Shown here: positions 16,890-24,989 of the stretch, one piece after another
Position numbering within the stretch: the first letter of the stretch is position 1
Layout: the number at the start of each line of letters is the position of its first letter
NCBI GenBank assembly: GCA_045637775.1
Contig: JAZUAC010000032.1
Span: forward strand, 1-48,500
Source: UMGS172 sp045637775
GTDB lineage: Bacteria; Bacillota; Clostridia; Oscillospirales; Acutalibacteraceae
Reading direction: 5' to 3'
Length of the DNA stretch: 48,500 nt
The notes under the pieces: model-generated
Told to the model about the DNA's origin: nothing
Database searches by the model: none
Seen by the model: only the letters and a program-made list of their open reading frames with translations
Position numbers and translations under genes: made by a program

Positions 16890-16926
16890 AAACGTCTTGG
16901 AATCTTTGATTTTGAGACGTTTTTAA
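16890..16926 (+). terminator. Intrinsic terminator after zinc-ribbon pair
   Basis: Stem AAACGTCT / AGACGTTT followed by TTTAAT; moderate quality because the loop is long (17 nt). Confidence 0.6.
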
Positions 16927-16979
16927 TATGGCGATTTTACACTTTATGGACTATTTGCTGATAATGTACAAAGCACTAC

Positions 16980-17009
16980 TTTACGCGGTGTGAATCGGTG
17001 TGTTATACT
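16980..17009 (+). promoter_or_regulatory. Candidate promoter of mannosidase operon
   Basis: TTTACG, an 18-bp spacer and TATACT, about 45 nt upstream of the mannosidase start codon. Confidence 0.6.
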
Positions 17010-17055
17010 GAATAAAAGTTAAACCTACAAAACTTTGGTTAAAGGGGAAACAGCA

Positions 17056-19683
17056 ATGAAGATTTTTTACCTCAACAGCACTCATTGGGATCGTGAGTGG
17101 TATGTTCCGTTTCAGCATTTCCGTTACAATTTGGTTGATACCTTGAATGAGCTTATTGACATTCTTGAAACCGACCCCGAGTATAAAATTTTCACACTCG
17201 ACGGACAGACCATTGTTTTGGAGGATTATGCCGAAATCGAACCCGAAAATGCCCTGAAACTCAAAGGGTTTATCGAGTCGGGCAGGGTGGTTGTCGGCCC
17301 GTGGTATGTTATGCCCGATGAATTTTTGGTTTCGGGAGAGAGCCTTATCAAAAACTTTTCGATGGGACACAAATTGGCCGAAAAGTGGGGTGGCAAGCCT
17401 TGGAAATATGGCTACGCCAATGACATTTTCGGTCATATTGCCCAGTTGCCTCAAATTTTGAAAGGATTCGGAATTGAGGGTGCTTACATCGGTCGAGGCT
17501 TGGGCAACACCGAGTATAACCACTTTATCTGGCGTTCACCCGACGGTACCGAGTGTCTTACTTCCATAGGCTTCTACGGTGCGTTTGTTGTGGGTAAATT
17601 GAAGCACTATGGCACCGAGGAGTTCCCCACCATTTTGAAGGATTGGGTTGAGCTTGCCATGAGCCGAAGTGAGGCTCCCGTGGCATTTTTCAGCAACACC
17701 AACGACCATGTACGACCCGATCGCAGAACCCCCGAAATACTCAATATGATACGCTCAATGTTCCCCGAGGCCGAGGTGTGTGATGTTGACCTCACCGAGA
17801 TGGCCGAGGAACTCAAAAAGTATAAAGATGTACTGCCCACCGTTTCGGGTGAGCTTTCTGAACCGCGTGACACCCAAGAGCACAAAGCACGCAATCTCAT
17901 ACTTGTGTACCATTGCCTGTCGGCGCATTACCCCTTGAAGCAGCAAAACGATCGTTGCCAGAACCTTTTGGAAAGCCGCGTTGAGCCCATGCTTGCAATG
18001 GCTTCAATGGAAAATCGACCCTTGAATCATCGATTTGTCGATACTGCGTGGAAGTGGCTTTTGCAGAACCAGCCGCATGATTCGATTTGCGGTTGTTCGG
18101 GCGACCGTGTTCACGGACAAATGACCTACCGCTTTGAGCAGGCAGAGGATATTTCAAAGCGTCTTTATGAGGCGTTTTGCGACGGTGAGCGACCTGTTTC
18201 GCTTGACGGGGATAAAACCGATTATATTATCAAGGTTTATAACACGCTTTTGACCGCAGTCGATAAAACCCACACCGTCGAACTTGCGATGAAAGGCTTT
18301 TCGACCGTGCGTCAAGGCTATGCTTTAAAGGAAAATCACAACAATTTCCGTTTGCTTGATTCAACCGGAAACGAGATACCTTACCAAATCGACCGAATCG
18401 ACCGCAACCGTCTTTTGAGAACATCATCGGTTGCTCAAAAGTTCGATACCTTTGATGTTTATACCATAAGCTTTAAGGCAACGGTGCCTGCTATGGGTCA
18501 TGCCTCGTTCAGAGTTGTGCCCGAGCAAACAAGGGTGGCTTTTGCCGATAAAATGCCTTGTGGTGAAAATTGGGCAGAAAATGGCCTTGTAAGGTTGGAA
18601 ATATTGCCTAACGGACGTATCAATTTAACCGACAAACGCAACGGCAAAGCTTACACCAACCTTTGCGGATTGAATGACAACGGTGAGGTTGGTGACGGAT
18701 GGCGTCATGAAACACCCATGAATGATTTTGCTGTGACCGATTTTGGCACACCTGCCGAGATCAGTCTTATCAGCAACGGCGCAGTGAAAACGGTGTTCAA
18801 GGTTGTGAAACAACTTGCCGTTCCGCAGTATCTGAATGCAAAAACGCTTAACCGCAGTGAAGAAAAAGCGATATTGAAGGTCGTAAGTACAATAACACTC
18901 AATCGCGACAGCGCAAATGTCACGGTGGAAACCGAGATTGATAACACCGCAAAAGACCACCGCTTGAAATTGATTCTTCCCACCAATGTGGATGGTGACA
19001 CATATTTTGCGGGGCAGGCATTCTGCAAGGTTACTCGTCCTGTGGGAACCGACCCCGAGAAAGCGTGTTGGGATGAGCCCGAATGTGTTGAACGCAACAT
19101 GAACGGTATAATTGGAAAGCAATCGCAAAACGGTGACGGTTTGGCATTTGTTTCGGCCGAAGGTTTGCATGAGGCAGGTGTTCTGAACGACCGCGATTCA
19201 ACCATTGCAGTAACATTGTTCCGTTGCTTTGACCGCGTATTTATGCAGACCGAGTCGATTTTGTCGCAGCTGCAACGCAAACTGACCTTTAAATATTCAA
19301 TAGTCCCCATGACGTCCGACACCTCGTATGCCGACCTTTTAAAGGTTCAGCATGCTCTCAAAAATGTTGATATAACGATGAATGCCAAGGTCTCTGCCGA
19401 GACTCCCATGCCGACCCCGAAATCATTTGTCGAAATTGATGCTGAGGATATCATGTTGAGCCTCTTTAAAATGGCGGATGACGGTGAGGGTTATATCGTG
19501 AGAGCCTTCAATGCTTCTGATGAGCTGAAAATCGCCAATATAAGCTTCAAACAACCTATTATTACGGTTGATGAAGTTGACTTCTTGGAAAATTCCGTTG
19601 CAAGTCTTGCGGTTAGTGGCGATACGGTTGAGGCTGAGTTCAAACCGTGGGAAATCAAAACCGTAAAATTCACTAAAAAGTAA
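17056..19683 (+). CDS. Alpha-mannosidase, glycoside hydrolase family 38
   Basis: An 875-residue GH38 enzyme. Signatures are HWDREWY at residues 10-16 (zinc-binding His and Asp), the nucleophile Asp123 in NDIFGH, and QPHDSICGCSGD (339-350) with another metal ligand. It lacks a signal peptide, so it acts in the cytoplasm on imported alpha-mannosides, possibly 2-O-linked or phosphorylated ones as in MngB; the exact linkage cannot be told. ATG 17056 is chosen after AAAGGGG; an in-frame TTG at 17035 has no ribosome site. It is followed 17 nt later by manA, making a mannoside-degrading operon. Confidence 0.93.
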   Translation: MKIFYLNSTHWDREWYVPFQHFRYNLVDTLNELIDILETDPEYKIFTLDGQTIVLEDYAEIEPENALKLKGFIESGRVVVGPWYVMPDEFLVSGESLIKNFSMGHKLAEKWGGKPWKYGYANDIFGHIAQLPQILKGFGIEGAYIGRGLGNTEYNHFIWRSPDGTECLTSIGFYGAFVVGKLKHYGTEEFPTILKDWVELAMSRSEAPVAFFSNTNDHVRPDRRTPEILNMIRSMFPEAEVCDVDLTEMAEELKKYKDVLPTVSGELSEPRDTQEHKARNLILVYHCLSAHYPLKQQNDRCQNLLESRVEPMLAMASMENRPLNHRFVDTAWKWLLQNQPHDSICGCSGDRVHGQMTYRFEQAEDISKRLYEAFCDGERPVSLDGDKTDYIIKVYNTLLTAVDKTHTVELAMKGFSTVRQGYALKENHNNFRLLDSTGNEIPYQIDRIDRNRLLRTSSVAQKFDTFDVYTISFKATVPAMGHASFRVVPEQTRVAFADKMPCGENWAENGLVRLEILPNGRINLTDKRNGKAYTNLCGLNDNGEVGDGWRHETPMNDFAVTDFGTPAEISLISNGAVKTVFKVVKQLAVPQYLNAKTLNRSEEKAILKVVSTITLNRDSANVTVETEIDNTAKDHRLKLILPTNVDGDTYFAGQAFCKVTRPVGTDPEKACWDEPECVERNMNGIIGKQSQNGDGLAFVSAEGLHEAGVLNDRDSTIAVTLFRCFDRVFMQTESILSQLQRKLTFKYSIVPMTSDTSYADLLKVQHALKNVDITMNAKVSAETPMPTPKSFVEIDAEDIMLSLFKMADDGEGYIVRAFNASDELKIANISFKQPIITVDEVDFLENSVASLAVSGDTVEAEFKPWEIKTVKFTKK

Positions 19684-19700
19684 TTGTCGGAGGAAAGCTA

Positions 19701-20753
19701 ATGTTACCCATAAAATTGTTGCCCGCCACGGCTTATAGGTCGTATTTGGGCGGTAAAATGATTGCCGAGCTTCACGGTGAGACAGCCGAGGACTCCCATT
19801 TCCCTGAGGAATGGATAATTTCCACTGTTCGTGCACGAAATATCGGACGTGAACATATCGTTGAAGGATTGAGCATGACTCCTGACGGAGTTTCTTTGAA
19901 GGAACTTATCGAAAAAGACCCCAACTCCATGCTTGGCGAGGCTCATATCAATCGCCACGGTGAAACCCTTGGTGTTTTGCTAAAGCTTCTTGATTCGGCG
20001 CAGCGACTTGCCGTTCAGGTGCATCCGAGTGTTGAAAAAGCACATGAGCTTTTTAATTCGCAGTTTGGCAAAACCGAGTGCTGGCATATCATTGCCACGC
20101 GTGAGATAAACGGCGAAAAGCCTTGCCTTTATCTGGGATTTAAAGAGGGTGTCACCCGAGAGCATTGGATAGAAATGTTTGATACGCAGAATGTCGAAGG
20201 AATGCTGGATTGCCTGCATAAATTTGATGTGGAAATCGGTGACACATTCCTTATAATGGGCGGTCAGCCTCATGCTATCGGTGCAGGTTGCTTCCTTGTT
20301 GAAATTCAGGAACCCACCGATTACACCATCCGTACCGAGCGTTATTCGTCTACGGGCAAGGTGCCCGATGTTGCTTGCCACCAAGGAATCGGCTTTGAAA
20401 AAATGTTTGATTGCTTTGATTACAATGGACTTTCAAAGGAAGAAACCTTTAAAAAGTGGCACATCGACCCCAAGGTTACAAAAGCACAGGGCGCAACCGT
20501 TGCTGAGTTGGTTGGATATGATGATACCCCGATGTTCAAAATGGAAATGATAGAGGTTTCTGACCAATATACCGTTCAACCGAGTGAGGCTTTCAGCGGC
20601 TTGTATATGCTTAAAAACGGAGGCACTCTTAACGGTGAAAAGGTTGTCCAAGGCGACCAGTTCTTCGTTCCTGCCGATTGTGAACCGTTTGACATCACAC
20701 CCAATAACGGACAGATATTGAAGGTGTTAAGGGTTTACGGTCCCGAAATTTAA
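19701..20753 (+). CDS. manA: Mannose-6-phosphate isomerase, class I
   Basis: A 350-residue cupin-type isomerase interconverting mannose-6-P and fructose-6-P. Metal ligands are visible in QVHPSVEKAHE (Gln106, His108 and the acidic side chain that follows) and in GGQPHAIGAG (His191). The N-terminal EEWIIST resembles the E[EL]W..S motif of PMI. It lies directly after the GH38 mannosidase, so released mannose (after phosphorylation by a kinase not in the window) can enter glycolysis. Ribosome site GGAGGAAAG precedes the ATG. A terminator follows. Confidence 0.92.
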   Translation: MLPIKLLPATAYRSYLGGKMIAELHGETAEDSHFPEEWIISTVRARNIGREHIVEGLSMTPDGVSLKELIEKDPNSMLGEAHINRHGETLGVLLKLLDSAQRLAVQVHPSVEKAHELFNSQFGKTECWHIIATREINGEKPCLYLGFKEGVTREHWIEMFDTQNVEGMLDCLHKFDVEIGDTFLIMGGQPHAIGAGCFLVEIQEPTDYTIRTERYSSTGKVPDVACHQGIGFEKMFDCFDYNGLSKEETFKKWHIDPKVTKAQGATVAELVGYDDTPMFKMEMIEVSDQYTVQPSEAFSGLYMLKNGGTLNGEKVVQGDQFFVPADCEPFDITPNNGQILKVLRVYGPEI

Positions 20754-20763
20754 TAATAAACAG

Positions 20764-20810
20764 CCGGCCTTTGTGGACTACAAATACAAGGGTCGGTTTT
20801 ATTTTTTTGA
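20764..20810 (+). terminator. Intrinsic terminator after manA
   Basis: A 10-bp stem CCGGCCTTTG / CAAGGGTCGG with two G-T pairs, followed by TTTTATTTTTTT. Confidence 0.85.
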
Positions 20811-20812
20811 AT

Positions 20813-20870
20813 TTAGGTATTGACAAACGCAATACCTCGCGATATGATGTATTACGCAAAGGGAGGTATG
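20813..20870 (+). promoter_or_regulatory. PadR operon promoter and likely autoregulatory operator
   Basis: TTGACA (20820-20825), a 17-bp spacer and TATGAT (20843-20848). The -35 box lies inside an inverted repeat GGTATTG / CAATACC. The second arm's ATACCTC can also pair with GAGGTAT over the ribosome site (GGGAGGTATG, 20861-20870). A PadR repressor acting on its own promoter is the usual arrangement; the exact site is inference. Confidence 0.7.
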
Positions 20871-20872
20871 GT

Positions 20873-21193
20873 ATGGATAATCAGTTGAAACGAGGCCTTT
20901 TGGATGTGTGCGTTTTAGCCGCTATCAAGGACGAAGAATCTTACGGTTATAAGATAATCAAGGACTTGAAGCCGTATACAGAACTGTCGGAATCGACGCT
21001 GTATACTATTTTAAAGCGTTTGGAGTCAGCAAAAATGCTGACCGTTCGTTCCGCAGAGCATGGCGGTCGACTCAGGAAATATTACAATATTACCGACGAG
21101 GGCCGAAAGCGAATTGAAGAATTTAAAGCCGATTGGAACGAAATAATGGCAATATATAAATTTGTGACCAAGGAGGATGAGGTCGATGACTAA
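20873..21193 (+). CDS. PadR-family transcriptional regulator
   Basis: A 106-residue winged-helix PadR protein. The pattern LKRGLLDVCVLAAIKDEESYGYKI, then STLYTILKRLES and RKYYNITDEGRKR is characteristic. The start at 20873 follows GGGAGG; an overlapping ATG at 20868 is in another frame. The gene overlaps the DUF1700 gene by 8 nt. PadR-DUF1700-DUF4097 operons are common in Firmicutes and are thought to respond to envelope stress; the ligand is unknown. Confidence 0.92.
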   Translation: MDNQLKRGLLDVCVLAAIKDEESYGYKIIKDLKPYTELSESTLYTILKRLESAKMLTVRSAEHGGRLRKYYNITDEGRKRIEEFKADWNEIMAIYKFVTKEDEVDD

Positions 21194-21785
21194 ACAAGAG
21201 TTTTTGCAACAACTCCAAAACGGGTTGAATGAATTACCCAAGGCAGAAATCGATGAACGAATAGCGTTTTACAGTGAAATGATAGACGACCTTTTGGAAG
21301 AAGGCTTGTCAGAGGAAGATGCCGTTGCCAAAATCGGTAATGTGGATGAAGTGGTGACACAAATAGTGGCAGATAACCACTTTGTAAAGCTTTCGCAATC
21401 GGGCAACAAACCAAGACGCAAGCTCCGTGCATGGGAGATTGTGCTGCTTATAGTCGGCGCACCCGTGTGGGGTTCGTTGCTGATAGCTGCAATTGCCGTA
21501 GCATTCTCGATTTATGTTTCGATATGGGCGGGCATAGTGTCCTTGTGGGCAGTATTTGTGTCACTTGTTGCGTGTGTGTTGGCGGGTGCCGTTGGTGGCA
21601 TTATTGCTATATGCCAGGGTCACTCTTTGACAGGCTTGGCCACAATTGGTGCAGGTGTTTTTTGTGCGGGACTTTCGATTTTTGCGTTCTTCGGTTGCCT
21701 TGCAGTTACAAAGGTTACTGTGCAATTGACAAAAAAGGCAATACTGTGGGTTAAAAACCGTTTCACCAAAAAGGAGGAAGCATGA
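21186..21785 (+). CDS. DUF1700 membrane protein
   Basis: A 199-residue protein with an N-terminal soluble helical domain (TKQEFLQQLQNGLNELP, EERIAFY-like, GLSEEDAVAKIG) typical of DUF1700/HAAS proteins, then about four hydrophobic segments (about residues 80-180) and a basic tail. The HAAS-type domain is proposed to interact with PadR regulators. Start ATG 21186 lies 9 nt after AGGAGG. It is coupled to both neighbours (8-nt overlap with padR, 4-nt overlap with the DUF4097 gene). Confidence 0.88.
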   Translation: MTKQEFLQQLQNGLNELPKAEIDERIAFYSEMIDDLLEEGLSEEDAVAKIGNVDEVVTQIVADNHFVKLSQSGNKPRRKLRAWEIVLLIVGAPVWGSLLIAAIAVAFSIYVSIWAGIVSLWAVFVSLVACVLAGAVGGIIAICQGHSLTGLATIGAGVFCAGLSIFAFFGCLAVTKVTVQLTKKAILWVKNRFTKKEEA

Positions 21786-22633
21786 TGAGTAATAAAATGA
21801 AGATTTGGCTTATTGTTGCAACCTCGTTGAGTGTTGTTGGATGTATTATTTTTGCAGGAGTGATGACGGTGCTTAAATGGGATTTCTTGAAGCTTGATAC
21901 CTCAAAATTTGAGACAAACACACATGAAATAGCCGAAGAGTTTGACAATATATCAATAAAAACCGACACAGCCGACATAGATTTTGTACTGACCGAAAAC
22001 GGCGAGTGCAAGGTCGTATGCTTCGAGCGAAGCAAGGTCAAGCACTCCGTCACGGTTGAGGACGGTGTTTTGACCGTGAGTGTGGTTGACGAGAGAAAAT
22101 GGTACGACTATATAAAGGTGTTTTCGTTTAAAACACCCAAGATAACCGTTTATCTGCCCAAAGCTCAATACGGTGCACTTGATATAAAAAACAGCACCGG
22201 AGACATTGAAATTCCAAAGGACTTTGGTTTCCAAAGCGTTGGTGTTTCGTCAAGCACGGGTAATGTGAATGTTTTTGCCTCGACGACCGATGCCTTGAAA
22301 ATCAATTTGTCTACGGGCAATATCCGTGTCGAGAATTTGTCGGCAGGCAAGCTTCAGATTGCGGTTTCTACGGGTGATGTTTTGTTAAAGAATGTCATTG
22401 TGAATGGAACACTTTCACTTAAAACAAGCACAGGTGATATAAAATTGGCGCTTTGTGATGCCGAGGAACTGTTTATGGAAACCGATACCGGCGATGTTGA
22501 GGGTAGCCTGCTTTCAGAAAAGGTGTTTATCACCAAAACCGATACCGGTGATGTTGATGTGCCTAAAACCGTAACGGGTGGTCGCTGTGAAATAACCACC
22601 GACACGGGCGATATTGAGATTACGGTTAAATAA
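21782..22633 (+). CDS. DUF4097 beta-helix membrane-anchored protein
   Basis: A 283-residue protein with an N-terminal membrane anchor (about residues 7-29) and an extracytoplasmic parallel beta-helix. At least eight STGD/STGN/DTGD turns recur about every 18-22 residues (e.g. NSTGDIEI, SSTGNVNV, TSTGDIKL, TDTGDVDV, TDTGDIEI), the hallmark of DUF4097 (adhesin-like). It is the third gene of the PadR operon, translationally coupled through ATGA. Its outward-facing helix may sense or scaffold at the envelope; this is inference. Confidence 0.9.
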   Translation: MMSNKMKIWLIVATSLSVVGCIIFAGVMTVLKWDFLKLDTSKFETNTHEIAEEFDNISIKTDTADIDFVLTENGECKVVCFERSKVKHSVTVEDGVLTVSVVDERKWYDYIKVFSFKTPKITVYLPKAQYGALDIKNSTGDIEIPKDFGFQSVGVSSSTGNVNVFASTTDALKINLSTGNIRVENLSAGKLQIAVSTGDVLLKNVIVNGTLSLKTSTGDIKLALCDAEELFMETDTGDVEGSLLSEKVFITKTDTGDVDVPKTVTGGRCEITTDTGDIEITVK

Positions 22634-22678
22634 TAAGATTTGAAAGTAATCAAATCTCTACGAATGATAGTAAAATGA

Positions 22679-22711
22679 AGAACCTCCCCTTGTCAGGGGA
22701 GGTTCTGTTTG
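22679..22711. terminator. Bidirectional terminator between DUF4097 and sdpI genes
   Basis: An 11-bp perfect stem AGAACCTCCCC / GGGGAGGTTCT with loop TTGTCA. GTTTGT follows on the plus strand and TCATTTT on the minus strand, serving two convergent operons. Confidence 0.8.
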
Positions 22712-22747
22712 TACTGTTACGACTAACTATAATCGTTATATGCCGAT

Positions 22748-23395
22748 TTAGTTTTTAGTTTTCCTCTTCGAAAAACGGTAGGAGTAGATTATTGGTACTG
22801 CGGTGATCAAAATCAAAACACAAATTGTAGAAATGAATGCTATTATATCGGGCAGAAATGCTATTCCCATCATGACAATACCGCCAAACAGCCACAGCTT
22901 GCTTGCGAGTCGGTGGGTTGCACGCCAGTTGTCTTCATTTTGGAGTGTCCATTTGACACGGATGCCGATATATTTATTCTGTGTGCACTTGGGCATATAA
23001 TTGCCGATAAGGGCAAATATGAATCCTATGAAGAGCAAAATGACCAACGAAATGTCGACCGATTTGCCCAATGCGGTGAGGTACATTGCACTGTGGATAA
23101 CTATCGAAAGTAAAGGACAGATAAACAAAACGAGGGCAATTACCTTGCTGTTTTGTTCTTTGGCTCGACGGCTGAATGTAGTTGCAAGTATGCAAATCCA
23201 ATGAACAATAAGCGGAATCAACGGGACAACAAAGACCGCAACTGCCCTACTGCCAAACTGGTCAGGTTCGCCGTTAATGCCCCAATGAATCGGAATTTCT
23301 TCGGGGAGCTTGTTCCACATAATCGCGCCAAAAACTGTGGGTAAAAACATTACAAGGGTGGTGATTAGAATATGAAACTTATACTTTTTAAGCAT
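22748..23395 (-). CDS. SdpI-family immunity/membrane protein
   Basis: A 215-residue protein with an N-terminal DUF1648 module (PEEIPIHWGINGEPDQFGSR) and a C-terminal SdpI module (GNYMPKCTQNKYIGIRVKWT), with about six hydrophobic helices. In Bacillus SdpI gives immunity to the SdpC toxin and senses it by sequestering the repressor SdpR at the membrane. No sdpABC toxin genes are in the window, so the protein may be a general envelope-stress or immunity factor. It overlaps the upstream regulator by 8 nt. Confidence 0.88.
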   Translation of the reverse strand: MLKKYKFHILITTLVMFLPTVFGAIMWNKLPEEIPIHWGINGEPDQFGSRAVAVFVVPLIPLIVHWICILATTFSRRAKEQNSKVIALVLFICPLLSIVIHSAMYLTALGKSVDISLVILLFIGFIFALIGNYMPKCTQNKYIGIRVKWTLQNEDNWRATHRLASKLWLFGGIVMMGIAFLPDIIAFISTICVLILITAVPIIYSYRFSKRKTKN

Positions 23396-23663
23396 TGTCT
23401 TTTTCTCCTTTCAGGGCGGTCACCCATAATAAAATTTCCTCCAAAACCGAGGCGTTGAGTTCATAATAAATAAATTGACCCTCTCGGCGGTCGCGAACAA
23501 GGTCGGCGTCCTTCAAGACCGACAAATGCCGTGAAATCGAGGCGCCCGTCACATCGAAGTGGTCGCAAATCTCACCGGCCGACAGCCTGCCGTTTTTCAA
23601 AAGATTCAAAATCTCACGGCGAATGGGGTCGGAAAGTGCTTTTAGTGTTTGTTGCAAGCCCAT
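23388..23663 (-). CDS. ArsR/SdpR-family repressor
   Basis: A 91-residue winged-helix repressor. ALSDPIRREILNLLKNGRLS, then ICDHFDVTGASISRHLSVL (recognition helix) and VRDRREGQFIYYEL are typical of autorepressor SdpR-like ArsR proteins without a metal-binding Cys pair. Start follows AAGGAGGATATTT. It overlaps the SdpI gene, and a strong palindrome sits just upstream, so autoregulation of the pair is likely. Confidence 0.92.
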   Translation of the reverse strand: MGLQQTLKALSDPIRREILNLLKNGRLSAGEICDHFDVTGASISRHLSVLKDADLVRDRREGQFIYYELNASVLEEILLWVTALKGEKDNA

Positions 23664-23682
23664 AAATATCCTCCTTTATATC

Positions 23683-23719
23683 AATATATTTAACATTTAA
23701 CCGAATTGTTAAATATATT
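23683..23719 (-). promoter_or_regulatory. Palindromic operator upstream of ArsR/SdpI pair
   Basis: Perfect 13-bp arms AATATATTTAACA / TGTTAAATATATT separated by 11 nt, 20-56 nt upstream of the repressor start codon. Size and position fit an ArsR-dimer site covering the promoter. Confidence 0.75.
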
Positions 23720-23783
23720 ATACGGTATGATTTAGAATTTGTCAAGAGGGAGTGAAAAATTACAATTCACACAAAATAAACTC

Positions 23784-23840
23784 GTAGGGGAGGTTCGTAG
23801 GGGTTGGCGATTTTGTAGGGGAGGATATCATCCTCCCGTC
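23784..23840. repeat. GTAGGGGAGG-type intergenic repeat
   Basis: GTAGGGG occurs three times (near 23784, 23797 and 23815), and the last copy opens a hairpin GGGAGGAT / ATCCTCCC (23819-23837). Such GTAGGGGAGG...CCTCCCG strings look like a dispersed repeat. No gene is visible between 23720 and 24011 apart from this and the promoter downstream. Confidence 0.5.
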
Positions 23841-23899
23841 AATTCTGTGTTTTATAGGGCAGAGGAATTGTGCATTAGCGCATTCACTTTTCAAAAAGT

Positions 23900-23929
23900 T
23901 TAGACATTTCACTTTGAATATGTTATAAT
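23900..23929 (+). promoter_or_regulatory. Candidate promoter of radical SAM gene
   Basis: TTAGAC, an 18-bp spacer and an extended -10 TGTTATAAT. A small perfect hairpin (CCAAATTA / TAATTTGG, 23950-23968) follows in the leader. Confidence 0.6.
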
Positions 23930-24011
23930 GATTATAGAATGTCGAAACGCCAAATTATTTTAATTTGGATTGGCTCGATATTCATTGCAATGGTTAAAAA
24001 GGGGTGATAGA

Positions 24012-24839
24012 GTGTATTCAAGGGTTTATGTTGAGATAACCAACATTTGCAATATGAACTGTTCATTCTGCCATGGCACAAAAAGACCGCCCAAGAGAAT
24101 GACCCTCTCGGAATTTGAGTGCATTTTGCAAAAACTAAAGCCTCATACCAATTACATATACTATCATCTTATGGGTGAGCCGTTGACCCACCCCGAATTG
24201 GAGCAGTTTATCCGTCTTGCGACCGAAAAAGGCTTCAAATCGGTCATCACCACCAACGGAACGCTGCTCAAGCATAAAGGGCAGGTTCTTATCGACCAAA
24301 AGGTGCATAAGGTCAGTGTTTCGTTACATAGTTTTGAGGACGATGATCGAATTGCGCATGAAAAATATATAACCGAGGTTGCCGAGTTTGCCAAAAAAGC
24401 CAATAGTTGCGGGATAATTGTTGTATTAAGGCTTTGGAACAATGGTTGTGACGGCGGTAAAAATGCCGAAGCTATTGATTTTCTTAAAACGCAGATTGAT
24501 GGCGACTGGGTTGAAAACACCAAGGGCTTGCGCATTCGCGACCGATTGTTTTTGGAGTATGGCGACCGATTCGGTTGGCCTGATAAGGATGCCGACATTC
24601 AAGGTGACAGTGTGTTCTGCTATGGTCTGCGTGACCATTTCGGCATTCTTTCAAACGGCACGGTGGTGCCATGTTGTCTTGACAGTGACGGTTGCATCGC
24701 GTTGGGCAATGTTTTTGAGCAAAACATTGAAGATATACTCAATTCCGAAAGAGCCAAGGCGATGGTCAAGGGCTTTGACGGTCGTGTAGCATCGGAGGAA
24801 CTTTGCCGCCGATGTGCCTATGCACAAAGATTCAAATAA
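24012..24839 (+). CDS. Radical SAM/SPASM-type protein
   Basis: A 275-residue radical SAM enzyme. The [4Fe-4S] motif is Cys13-x3-Cys17-x2-Cys20 (CNMNCSFC), GEPLTHPE is the GGE-like SAM contact, and a C-terminal SPASM-like Cys set follows (CYG, VPCCLDSDG, CRRC). SPASM enzymes often modify peptides or make cofactors; no precursor peptide gene is evident nearby, so the substrate is unknown. GTG 24012 is preferred after AAGGGGTG; the frame is open back to 23970 but without a ribosome site. Monocistronic, with its own promoter and terminator. Confidence 0.82.
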   Translation: MYSRVYVEITNICNMNCSFCHGTKRPPKRMTLSEFECILQKLKPHTNYIYYHLMGEPLTHPELEQFIRLATEKGFKSVITTNGTLLKHKGQVLIDQKVHKVSVSLHSFEDDDRIAHEKYITEVAEFAKKANSCGIIVVLRLWNNGCDGGKNAEAIDFLKTQIDGDWVENTKGLRIRDRLFLEYGDRFGWPDKDADIQGDSVFCYGLRDHFGILSNGTVVPCCLDSDGCIALGNVFEQNIEDILNSERAKAMVKGFDGRVASEELCRRCAYAQRFK

Positions 24840-24851
24840 ATTAAAAATCGT

Positions 24852-24892
24852 TAGCCTGCTTGACATTGGTTGCAAGCAGGCTTAAATTTTTT
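24852..24892 (+). terminator. Intrinsic terminator after radical SAM gene
   Basis: A 10-bp stem AGCCTGCTTG / CAAGCAGGCT followed by TAAATTTTTTT. Confidence 0.88.
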
Positions 24893-24989
24893 TAAAATTT
24901 TTTCAGAAAAATAAAACCGATTCGATTTGTCATTCCCCTTGATAAGTGTAAGGGGCAAAAGCCCAATAAATTATTAGGAGTTTTTTATC

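Noticed and set aside
20873..23663. Bacteriocin/toxin operon linked to SdpI
   Set aside because: No short secreted peptide with a leader and no sdpA/sdpB-like genes are present; the neighbouring operon is PadR/DUF1700/DUF4097.
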